A stretch of DNA of 13,261 bases from Bacteroidales bacterium UBA4073 (GTDB taxonomy: Bacteria > Bacteroidota > Bacteroidia > Bacteroidales > Tenuifilaceae), in assembly GCA_002383425.1 (NCBI GenBank), contig DFYV01000056.1, positions 13,084 through 26,344 of the forward strand, read 5' to 3'. The notes below the pieces were generated by a model. It was not told where the DNA came from and made no database searches. It saw nothing but the letters and a program-made list of their open reading frames with translations. The position numbers were made by a program, and so were the translations under genes. Positions within the stretch are counted from its first letter, which is position 1; every line of letters begins with the position of its first letter. Of this stretch, positions 7,241-13,261 are shown piece by piece.

Positions 7241-9196
7241 TTATTTATCCTTTCCAGATTTGTAGCTATCAACCAATTTTTGAATCCTAATTATCTCAGC
7301 AACGCTCCATGCTTGCGAAATACAGCCATTAGGGCGTTGAGGGGGGTCGCCATCGTACACTTCCGAAACAGTGGAAATGCCGTGAATATTAATATCTTCC
7401 TCGAGAGATTCTAAAATGTTTTCGGCAACGCTAACGGCATGGTCGGGGTTAAGGCGGAAATGCGCTTCAACATAAGCTCCCAGTAGCCATGGCCATGCTG
7501 TTCCTTGGTGGTAGGCGGAGTCGCGTGTGGGTTGGTCGCCCTCATACCTTCCCTTGTACTGGGGATTGTTAGGCGAAAGAGTTCTTAATCCTTTTGGGGT
7601 GTATAGTTCCTTTTCCACAATGGTAAGGATACCTGGCATTTTATCTTCATCAAGGGGAGTGAACGGGAGCGAAAGGGCGAATATCTGGTTAGGCCTGATG
7701 TCGGTGTTTGGTCCTTCTTCATCTACATAATCGGCCAAATACCCTTTATCGGGTAACCAGAAAAGGTTGTTAAATGATTCCTTGGTCTTTTGGGCAATAG
7801 GCAGCCATTCCTTTACAAAGCGAAAATCCTTATTTTTAGTGGCAAGGTCAATCGTAAACATCATGGCATTGTACCACAATGCATTAATCTCTACGGGATA
7901 GCCAATTCTTGGGGTAACGGGTTTGCCGTAAACCACAGCATCCATCCAGGTAAGGGCATAACCTTTTTCACCTGCCCAAACCAGCCCATTGTCGTGCATT
8001 TTAATGTTGAATGGTAACCCATCCCTATACCCTTTCAGGATGGTTTTCATTTTCTTGGCGTACTCCATCCAAACTTCCTTGTAATCGTTTGTGTATTTGT
8101 AGTATTGCTGAATAGCCCAGAAATACCATAGGGGAGCATCCACCGAGTTGTACGCTTGTGAGGTGGCATTTCCTATGTTTGGGAAAAGGCCATTCTTTAG
8201 CTTTGTACTTAGCGAATCGAGGAGAATTTTACACATCTTGGGGTCATCAATCCCGAGCGTTAAGCCTGGGAGGGATATAAACGAGTCGCGCCCCCAGCTA
8301 CCAAACCATGGGTACCCTGCAATAATATCCCAGTATTTACCTTTATTCACAATGAATTGCCTTGCTGCGTTTTCTAAACACGATTTAAAGCTATTCTTGG
8401 GTGGGCGCCGTAAAATCTCATTATTAAACTTTTTTAGCAAAGCTGATGGTGTTTGCTCATTGGTGGCAGCCGAAAATATTACACTTTCACCCTTTTTTAT
8501 GGAGATTTCGAAATAACCGGGAACAAAAAGGTCTTCGTGCCCTTCGTATCCGCGTTTAAGTTCCTCCATATACTCAATGTTGTAGTACCAATCGGGGCAA
8601 GCCACAAACTCATTCTTTTTATTGAGCTGGAGGTGAAGATTAGGGAAGCCAGTGTAAAGTTTGTATTTAACCCCATTAGCGCAGAGCTGATACTTTGTGT
8701 TTGCCCACATGTTTGCCTTTGACACAGAATGAACATTTCGGAAGGCAAGGAAAGGTTTAATTCTGAGGTGGGTAGGACTATGGGCATCAACCAGTGTGTA
8801 ACGGATCATGAATTGCTCCTCGTTATGAACAAATAGTAGCTCTTTTTTAAAGACCACTCCACCAACTTTGTACACCAGTGTAGGCGTTGGTTCGTAGTTA
8901 AAATCAATAATGTACTTATGCCCTCGAGGCTCATAAATACCGGGATAACGGTGAATAGCTAAATTGAACGCTTGCCCGTGCTGGATGATTGTTTCATCAA
9001 CGTTCGAGAGTAGTACATGGTTTTCACCATCGAACTCATCGATTGGTAAAATCATTAAGCCATGGTATTTTCGGGTATTACAAAGAATAATGGAAGTGCT
9101 GAAATAACCACCTGCACGGTTTGTACTAAGAATTTCCCTGTTCAACGAGTACTCCAGATTTACCAGTTGTTCTTTGTCAAATGAAAGGTATTTCAT
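7241..9196 (-). CDS. Glycogen debranching enzyme, GH133 (amylo-alpha-1,6-glucosidase)
   Basis: This 651-residue protein has the two-part layout of the bacterial/archaeal debranching enzyme. A beta-rich N-terminal domain spans about residues 18-245 (NRAGGYFSTS at 26-35, TRKYHGLMI at 41-49). A GH133 (alpha/alpha)6-barrel domain spans about 270-640. Barrel motifs include WFGSWGRDS (297-305, with D304), VDAPLWYFWA (352-361), WMDA (417-420), VEINALWYNA (435-444, with E436), YHQGTAWPW (562-570) and SEVYDGDPP (611-619). By family it removes alpha-1,6-linked glucose at branch points left by phosphorylase. It lacks a signal peptide, so it acts on internal glycogen. It is the first gene of the minus-strand operon, and its upstream region is the divergent intergenic space at 9197-9345. 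Length and motifs are normal for the family, and I see no truncation. Confidence 0.93.
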   Translation of the reverse strand: MKYLSFDKEQLVNLEYSLNREILSTNRAGGYFSTSIILCNTRKYHGLMILPIDEFDGENHVLLSNVDETIIQHGQAFNLAIHRYPGIYEPRGHKYIIDFNYEPTPTLVYKVGGVVFKKELLFVHNEEQFMIRYTLVDAHSPTHLRIKPFLAFRNVHSVSKANMWANTKYQLCANGVKYKLYTGFPNLHLQLNKKNEFVACPDWYYNIEYMEELKRGYEGHEDLFVPGYFEISIKKGESVIFSAATNEQTPSALLKKFNNEILRRPPKNSFKSCLENAARQFIVNKGKYWDIIAGYPWFGSWGRDSFISLPGLTLGIDDPKMCKILLDSLSTKLKNGLFPNIGNATSQAYNSVDAPLWYFWAIQQYYKYTNDYKEVWMEYAKKMKTILKGYRDGLPFNIKMHDNGLVWAGEKGYALTWMDAVVYGKPVTPRIGYPVEINALWYNAMMFTIDLATKNKDFRFVKEWLPIAQKTKESFNNLFWLPDKGYLADYVDEEGPNTDIRPNQIFALSLPFTPLDEDKMPGILTIVEKELYTPKGLRTLSPNNPQYKGRYEGDQPTRDSAYHQGTAWPWLLGAYVEAHFRLNPDHAVSVAENILESLEEDINIHGISTVSEVYDGDPPQRPNGCISQAWSVAEIIRIQKLVDSYKSGKDK

Positions 9197-9345
9197 GGCT
9201 CAATAAATTTAAATTAAACTAATTTTTGTCAAAAAAATCACGGTACAAGTTAGCAAAAAAGATGATTTAAGTCCAATTTTAACTTAGCTTTTTATTAATT
9301 TTGTAACTTGATATTTTTAAATTTTTCAGGTATAATTCGTTTGCG
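9197..9345. promoter_or_regulatory. Divergent promoter region between glycogen operon and lipoprotein-rsmA pair
   Basis: This 149-nt, very AT-rich space separates two divergent transcription units and must hold their start signals unless transcription enters from further away. The plus-strand box is listed separately. For the minus strand no perfect TAnnTTTG is present. The best candidate is TAAATTTA at 9204-9211 with TTTG (plus-strand caaa) at 9230-9233 and an 18-nt spacer. That would place the start almost at the ATG, giving a nearly leaderless mRNA, so it is a weak call. No operator palindrome stands out. Confidence 0.45.
9296..9303 (+). promoter_or_regulatory. Candidate -7 box (TAnnTTTG) for the lipoprotein-rsmA unit
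   Basis: TAATTTTG matches the Bacteroidota primary-sigma -7 consensus TAnnTTTG exactly. It would start transcription near 9310, giving a leader of about 36 nt before the ATG at 9346. No TTG or TTTG is present at the usual -33 distance, so only one of the two elements is convincing. The sequence is AT-rich enough for a chance match. Confidence 0.45.
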
Positions 9346-10581
9346 ATGCCCATATTTTCTCCAAAAAAAAAGTTTAATCCGCATGTTCTTATTTCAATTC
9401 TGGTGTTAATGGGTTTTGCCTGTACAACCCGTTTTGGCAAGGTTGAAATTGTTTTAAAAGTACCAAACTGGGCAGGACGTTGGGTTTACTACAGAAATCA
9501 TGATTCTGAAAATACTTTTTTTGATTCGGTACTGGTCAGTTCCAAAGGGATAGGAACTGTAACTTTTCAAACCACTGAGCCCATAGTTGTAGCATTTACA
9601 TTAGATAAAAAGAGCTACCCGTTACTGGTAGTTGCCAAACCTGATGAAATTATCAACCTTACCTACAGCAATGGTTGGCAAGTCAACGGTTCGCTGGAAA
9701 CAGCAAGGGTTATTGAATTTCAGGAGAAAATTGACAAAACTTCGCAATTCTTGAGTGAATTCGAGCAAAAAATTGAGTCTTTAGATAGCTCAAATGTTAG
9801 GCTGAAAGATTCCCTTTTGCGGGTTTTTGGGCAGGTAAAGGATTCTTTAAAAGATGTCTTACGGAACGAAGCATTTCTTCTCGCCTCATCTAATCCTTAC
9901 GATTTATCGTCGGCATTTATTGTAAATGCCCAGCTTAACTCGGAACAACTTTTACCTTATAATAAATATTCCAAACTTTACCATAAGGTAGATAGCTCTT
10001 TAGCATCGCTTTATCCTCAAAAACAAATAGTATTAGATTTTAGGAAAACACTCGAATTCCACAGGTTTACCGATAGCATATCACGAATTGAAAATGTGCT
10101 TTACCCGGGTATGGTGATACCTACGCTTCAGTTCGAAACCTTTGATGGAAAAAGCATTACCATCCCTGGCATTTGGGCTAAATGGCTGCTCCTTTACTTT
10201 TTGGACAAAGAATCTATTGAAAACAGCTCGATTGTTTATGGACTTAAAAACCTTTATTCCAGGTACAAACCTGCCGGTATAGAAATGGTAACCTTTGGGG
10301 TAAAAGCCGATTCGTTGGTTTTAGTTCAAAAGGCCATATCCGATTCAATCGGTTGGCCCCAAATTCCTTTAAACGATGAGTTAAGCTTGGGGAAACTTCA
10401 ACTTTATGGTATTGCCCGTTTACCCGGTAATATCCTTATCGATAGATGGGGTAAGGTGTTGGCAAAAAATGCCCCGCTTCAGGTAATAGCAGAAAAACTT
10501 GATTCATTGAGCAGGGTTAGCAAACCAAAACCTGCTATTAAGCCAAAGGCTGATACTGTTCCAGCTAATTCGCCACAATAA
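9346..10581 (+). CDS. Probable lipoprotein with DUF4369-like N-terminus and CXXC-less thioredoxin-like domain
   Basis: This 411-residue protein starts with a basic stretch (K7-K9), a hydrophobic segment at 14-24 and Cys26. That suggests a lipoprotein signal peptide cleaved before C26, although GFAC is not a textbook lipobox. Residues about 33-115 are beta-rich and resemble the DUF4369 region common in Bacteroidota. Residues 120-250 are mostly helical and charged. Residues about 252-385 look like a TlpA/AhpC-type thioredoxin fold: PGMVIPTLQFETFDG at 254-268, a strand at 280-286, and RLPGNILIDRWGKVLAK at 358-374, where P360 would be the cis-proline. Where CXXC should lie the sequence is S290-I-E-N293, so ordinary disulfide chemistry is unlikely. 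The end (391-411) is Pro/Lys-rich. Likely membrane-anchored and facing the periplasm. It precedes rsmA by 1 nt. A nine-A run at 9363-9371 lies in codons 6-9. Fold assignment is moderate; function is unknown. Confidence 0.72.
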   Translation: MPIFSPKKKFNPHVLISILVLMGFACTTRFGKVEIVLKVPNWAGRWVYYRNHDSENTFFDSVLVSSKGIGTVTFQTTEPIVVAFTLDKKSYPLLVVAKPDEIINLTYSNGWQVNGSLETARVIEFQEKIDKTSQFLSEFEQKIESLDSSNVRLKDSLLRVFGQVKDSLKDVLRNEAFLLASSNPYDLSSAFIVNAQLNSEQLLPYNKYSKLYHKVDSSLASLYPQKQIVLDFRKTLEFHRFTDSISRIENVLYPGMVIPTLQFETFDGKSITIPGIWAKWLLLYFLDKESIENSSIVYGLKNLYSRYKPAGIEMVTFGVKADSLVLVQKAISDSIGWPQIPLNDELSLGKLQLYGIARLPGNILIDRWGKVLAKNAPLQVIAEKLDSLSRVSKPKPAIKPKADTVPANSPQ

Positions 10582-10582
10582 A

Positions 10583-11353
10583 ATGCCCGAAGTACGACCG
10601 AAAAAGCATTTAGGCCAGCATTTTTTGACCGATAAACGGATAGCCCAACGAATAACCGATAGCCTTTTGGCCAATGGTTGCGATACTGTACTTGAGGTGG
10701 GGCCGGGAATGGGCGTGCTCACCTTTGGGCTTTTTGAACGATTCGGCAGCAAGCTAAAAGCAGTTGAGGTCGATGCAGAATCGGTTGGGTACATCAGGCG
10801 TAACTTACCCGAGCTAAATCTTATTGAGGCCGATTTCCTTAAAATAGATTTAAGGGGATTGAGTATGGGTAAATTTGCGGTAATAGGTAATTTACCCTAC
10901 AACATTTCGTCGCAAATATTTTTCCGAATAATTGAGAATCGCGATTTTATACCCGAGGTTGTGGCAATGGTACAACGTGAGGTTGCCCAGCGTATAGCTG
11001 AAAAACCGGGTTCCAGAACTTATGGGATACTAAGCGTTCTGTTGCAGGCTTTTTACGACATAGAGTATTTATTCACCGTAAGTGAGGGTTGTTTCACTCC
11101 CCCGCCAAAAGTTAAGTCGGCTGTTATCCGCTTAAAAAGGAACAGCACGAAGGATCTGGGGTGTAGCTACGTCATGTTTGAGCGGGTTGTGAAAGCTGCT
11201 TTCAATCAGCGTCGGAAAACCCTTAGGAACTCAATCCGTTCAGCTTTTAGTGGAATTGAGCTAAGTGAAACCTATGGCACAAAACGGGCGGAGCAGCTTT
11301 CGGTTGCCGATTTTGTTGGTTTAACCCTTGAAATTCAGCGTTTGATACGCTAA
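10583..11353 (+). CDS. rsmA: 16S rRNA (adenine1518-N6/adenine1519-N6)-dimethyltransferase RsmA (KsgA)
   Basis: This is a 256-residue SAM-dependent methyltransferase of normal length. The N-terminal KKHLGQHFLTD (7-17) is the family signature. Motif I is LEVGPGMG (37-44), for SAM binding. The NLPYNIS motif (103-109) holds the catalytic loop characteristic of N6-adenine dimethylation. FTPPPKVKSAV (171-181) and FNQRRKTLRNS (207-217) are the conserved C-terminal signatures. It dimethylates two adjacent adenines in the helix 45 loop of 16S rRNA during late 30S assembly. The ATG lies 1 nt after the lipoprotein stop, with no Shine-Dalgarno sequence, so translation may depend on coupling or on an AT-rich leader. 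Its stop overlaps the convergent permease gene by 4 nt, leaving no room for a terminator between them. Confidence 0.97.
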   Translation: MPEVRPKKHLGQHFLTDKRIAQRITDSLLANGCDTVLEVGPGMGVLTFGLFERFGSKLKAVEVDAESVGYIRRNLPELNLIEADFLKIDLRGLSMGKFAVIGNLPYNISSQIFFRIIENRDFIPEVVAMVQREVAQRIAEKPGSRTYGILSVLLQAFYDIEYLFTVSEGCFTPPPKVKSAVIRLKRNSTKDLGCSYVMFERVVKAAFNQRRKTLRNSIRSAFSGIELSETYGTKRAEQLSVADFVGLTLEIQRLIR

Positions 11354-12615
11354 GCCTTTGTGTTAATAGCCTCAACAGGACTTAGCCTCGAAGCAATCCA
11401 TGCAGGTATAAACCCCGATGCTATACCTATTATTGCCGAAATGAGTAATCCCCTGATTATATTTGGCAGCGTTAACGCTACCTTGAAATCCAGGCCGTAG
11501 GTTACGGCAAGTGTGCCAATAAAAATAAGTAAAAGGCCAATAACTCCACCCGATACTGCCAGCAGAATGGCTTCGTATAGGAACTGGATAAGTATAAAGT
11601 ACCGTTTTGCCCCAAGGGCTTTTTGAATACCAATTTGACTTGTCCGCTCCTTTACGGAAACAAACATAATATTGGCTATTCCAAATCCTCCCACAATTAT
11701 GGAAAAGAATGCAATAAAACCACCCGCAAAGTTAATTGAGGCAAAAATGGAGTCGAGGCTGTCCTTTAGCAGGTCTATCTGGTTAAGCGCAAAATCGTCT
11801 TCATCCAATGGTTTAAGCCTGTGGTGTGAACGTAAAATACCTCGCAGCTCGTCAATTAAATTTTCCACATCGGCGTTGTTCTTTGCTTTAACCATTATCC
11901 ATGGTCCTGAGTTCTTTAAATCGACCATGGTACGGGCAAGGTTAAGCGGAATGATAACCATATCGTCGAGGCTGTTTTCCCCAGTAGCCGATTTACCCTC
12001 CTGGGCAAAAACTCCAATTATGGTTACTTTTTGCCCCCCAATTTTCATGGTTTTATCTATTGGATTAACGCCCTGAAAAAGATTTTTTGCAATTTCGTTG
12101 CCAATAACTGCGTAGGGCCTACCTGAGTTTATTTCGAACTGGCTAAAGAATCGCCCTTGGCTGAGATCAAATGAGCGTATTTTCTCAAAATCGGTACTTA
12201 CCCCGTAAATGATAGCATCGGGGATATCGTTACTACCATATTTAAGCTGTTTTTTATATGCAACATTAAAACAGGCAGCATCGGTTAACAGGCTTTTCCT
12301 ACGAATTTCTTCAAGGTCGCTAAGGTTGGGTTCCGGCCTGTTGAGGTACTTCCACCAGGGGTATTCCTCATTTCCCCCCCAAGGCCATTTTTGAACGTAC
12401 ACAACCTTTTGACCCAGTGTCTGGAGGCTATCGCGAACATTTTTTTCCAGGCTGTCGACCATCGTAAAAACCGATATGATGGCAAAAATGCCAATGGTTA
12501 TGCCAAAAAGCGATAGAAACGTTCTTAATTTATTTGCTTTTACCGATTGGTAGGCAAACTGCATGCTTTCGCGTGCAAGCTTTATGAGTATTATAAAAGG
12601 GCGAATTGTTTTCAT
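11350..12615 (-). CDS. ABC transporter permease, MacB/FtsX type
   Basis: From the ATG at 12615 this is a 421-residue inner-membrane permease. A membrane segment lies at about residues 31-53 after the typical lead-in ANKLRTFLSLFGITIGIF. A large extracytoplasmic MacB-like domain follows (about 55-290), then three more segments at about 294-319, 340-371 and 386-410, forming the FtsX domain. The family ending is SRLSPVEAI. The frame extends to a TTG at 12663, adding 16 residues. I prefer the ATG because homologues usually begin shortly before this lead-in, and because the predicted promoter at 12677-12705 would start RNA only a few nt before that TTG. Such permeases pair with a separate or fused ATPase for peptide, lipoprotein or drug export, or for mechanotransmission. 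No ATPase gene is in the window, so the partner and substrate are unknown. It converges on rsmA with a 4-nt overlap. Confidence 0.88.
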   Translation of the reverse strand: MKTIRPFIILIKLARESMQFAYQSVKANKLRTFLSLFGITIGIFAIISVFTMVDSLEKNVRDSLQTLGQKVVYVQKWPWGGNEEYPWWKYLNRPEPNLSDLEEIRRKSLLTDAACFNVAYKKQLKYGSNDIPDAIIYGVSTDFEKIRSFDLSQGRFFSQFEINSGRPYAVIGNEIAKNLFQGVNPIDKTMKIGGQKVTIIGVFAQEGKSATGENSLDDMVIIPLNLARTMVDLKNSGPWIMVKAKNNADVENLIDELRGILRSHHRLKPLDEDDFALNQIDLLKDSLDSIFASINFAGGFIAFFSIIVGGFGIANIMFVSVKERTSQIGIQKALGAKRYFILIQFLYEAILLAVSGGVIGLLLIFIGTLAVTYGLDFKVALTLPNIIRGLLISAIIGIASGFIPAWIASRLSPVEAINTKA

Positions 12616-12676
12616 TGACGCTAATACAATTTTGTGCTTAGGTTTTATGGATATTCTCAGCAAGTAGTTAGTCCAT

Positions 12677-12705
12677 CAAATATAACCCATTGGTTTACTA
12701 CTCAA
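12677..12705 (-). promoter_or_regulatory. Bacteroidota-type promoter for the ABC permease gene
   Basis: On the minus strand a TTG (12703-12705) is followed after 18 nt by TATATTTG (12677-12684), an exact match to the -7 consensus TAnnTTTG. The expected RNA start is near 12670. That gives a leader of about 55 nt to the ATG at 12615, but only about 7 nt to the alternative TTG start. Both elements and their spacing fit, making this the best promoter in the window. Confidence 0.6.
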
Positions 12706-12851
12706 CTTCTATCTACTGTTAAATTTTACTACCATTATAGGAATGATTAATATTAGTAAGGTTTAATGCAATGGTATTAATAACAGAACTCCTTACCTTA
12801 TGTTTGTATATCAGTCTTTTATTAACTTTTATACGTAAACTGGTATTTTCG

Positions 12852-12859
12852 TAATTTTG
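12852..12859 (+). promoter_or_regulatory. Candidate -7 box upstream of the hairpin cluster and transposase
   Basis: TAATTTTG fits TAnnTTTG exactly, with only a weak TTTT at 12827-12830 near the -33 position. If used, RNA would start near 12866 and its leader would contain all three hairpins before the transposase ATG at 13046. Evidence is a single short match in AT-rich DNA. Confidence 0.35.
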
Positions 12860-12943
12860 TTCAAAAATACGATTTTAAGGTAAATGTAAAATATCTCACC
12901 TTTCACAAAATTTCATTAAAATTGTAATTGGATTGTAAATAAT

Positions 12944-13026
12944 GTCCCGAAGGGACTGAAGAGTATAACCCACGACTATTGTCGTGGGCAATAAAACAAA
13001 AAACCTTACAAAAGTCCCGAAGGGAC
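12944..13026. repeat. REP-like cluster of three palindromes beside a Y1 transposase
   Basis: Two identical 13-nt palindromes, gtcccgaagggac, lie at 12944-12956 and 13014-13026. Each has a 5-bp stem and a 3-nt loop. Between them, 12969-12976 (cccacgac) pairs perfectly with 12981-12988 (gtcgtggg) around the loop tatt. The cluster is GC-rich in an AT-rich setting and ends 19 nt before the transposase ATG. This matches the layout of REP elements beside their transposase (RAYT), or of the left end of an IS200/IS605 element. Copy number elsewhere in the genome is not visible. Confidence 0.75.
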
Positions 13027-13045
13027 GACACAAATTCATAACCTG

Positions 13046-13261
13046 ATGGCATACACAAAGCTCGCATATCATATCGTATATGGCACAAAGAGAAGAGAGA
13101 AATTAATCACACCAGAACTGGCGCTCCGGCTTTATAAATACACGGGAGGTATAATATCCAAATTAAAAGGTATTCCAGTTGAAATCAATGGTATGCAGGA
13201 ACACATTCACATTCTCACCTATATTCCACCTACCATTGCATTGTCTGATTTTTTGAGGATA
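13046..13261 (+). CDS. Partial IS200/REP-associated Y1 (HUH) transposase, truncated by window end
   Basis: An open frame of 72 codons runs to the window edge without a stop. It starts at an ATG and begins MAYTKLAYHIVYGTKRRE, the usual opening of Bacteroidota IS200-like transposases (Y1_Tnp fold). H53-I-H55, preceded by NGMQE, is the HUH metal-binding pair. Residues 60-72 (IPPTIALSDFLRI) match the helix that normally follows. The catalytic tyrosine would lie downstream, outside the window. By family it cuts and rejoins single-stranded DNA at hairpins, and the adjacent palindromes are its likely substrate. No Shine-Dalgarno is visible; an agggac lies about 20 nt upstream but belongs to a hairpin. 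Whether it is a single-copy RAYT or a mobile IS200 copy depends on its C-terminus and copy number. Confidence 0.85.
   Translation, partial: MAYTKLAYHIVYGTKRREKLITPELALRLYKYTGGIISKLKGIPVEINGMQEHIHILTYIPPTIALSDFLRI

Larger units (their letters stand above)
12616..13045. other. Intergenic region upstream of the permease and the transposase
   Basis: About 430 nt separate the permease ATG from the transposase ATG, and the two genes are divergent. The left part (12677-12705) holds a good minus-strand promoter. The middle (12715-12850) is AT-rich and I recognise nothing in it. A plus-strand TAATTTTG box lies at 12852-12859, and the last part (12944-13026) is the hairpin cluster. No convincing small ORF or tRNA is visible. 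Confidence 0.6.

Noticed and set aside
12616..12663. TTG start at 12663 for the ABC permease
   Set aside because: It is a rare start codon in this window, adds residues not typical of the family, and sits almost on the predicted RNA start. The ATG at 12615 fits better.
12944..13026. CRISPR array
   Set aside because: There are only two copies of a 13-nt palindrome separated by another hairpin, with no regular spacers and no cas genes. REP-like structure explains it better.
12903..13088. 61-codon minus-strand frame across the hairpin cluster
   Set aside because: It runs through the palindromes and antisense to the transposase start, and its peptide resembles nothing. It is most likely chance.

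Overview
The window looks like chromosomal DNA of a Bacteroidota bacterium, probably Bacteroidales-like. It is AT-rich. Most start codons lack a Shine-Dalgarno sequence, and upstream regions carry boxes of the Bacteroidota form TAnnTTTG. The proteins (a GT3-GT35 fusion, a GH57/GT4/GH133 glycogen set, a DUF4369/thioredoxin-like lipoprotein, and a small Y1 transposase beside REP-like hairpins) are typical of that phylum. I cannot name a genus.

Positions 114-9196 (minus strand) hold a tight four-gene glycogen operon. In transcription order it encodes a GH133 debranching enzyme, a GT4/GT5-like glycogen synthase, a GH57 alpha-amylase/glucanotransferase-type enzyme, and a 1417-residue protein that joins a eukaryote-type GT3 glycogen synthase to a GT35 alpha-glucan phosphorylase. 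The gaps between genes are 3, 11 and 3 nt, so they are very likely co-transcribed. Together they cover elongation (two unrelated synthases), phosphorolysis, branch removal and linear-chain hydrolysis or transfer. No branching enzyme and no ADP-glucose pyrophosphorylase are present here.

A 149-nt divergent intergenic region separates this operon from a plus-strand pair at 9346-11353: a probable lipoprotein with a thioredoxin fold that lacks the CXXC pair, then the 16S rRNA dimethyltransferase RsmA (KsgA), 1 nt apart. Convergent with rsmA, and overlapping it by 4 nt, is a MacB/FtsX-type ABC transporter permease. It has a well-formed Bacteroidota promoter upstream, which favours an internal ATG start over an upstream TTG.

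The right end holds about 380 nt without a gene. This stretch carries a three-hairpin palindromic cluster, followed immediately by the start of a Y1-HUH transposase of the IS200/REP-associated (RAYT) type that runs off the window. The most interesting items are the synthase-phosphorylase fusion, the Lys/Thr/Ser-rich tail on the GH57 enzyme, the redox-dead thioredoxin-like lipoprotein, and the hairpin/RAYT unit. I see no clear evidence of a wholly new defence or mobile system.
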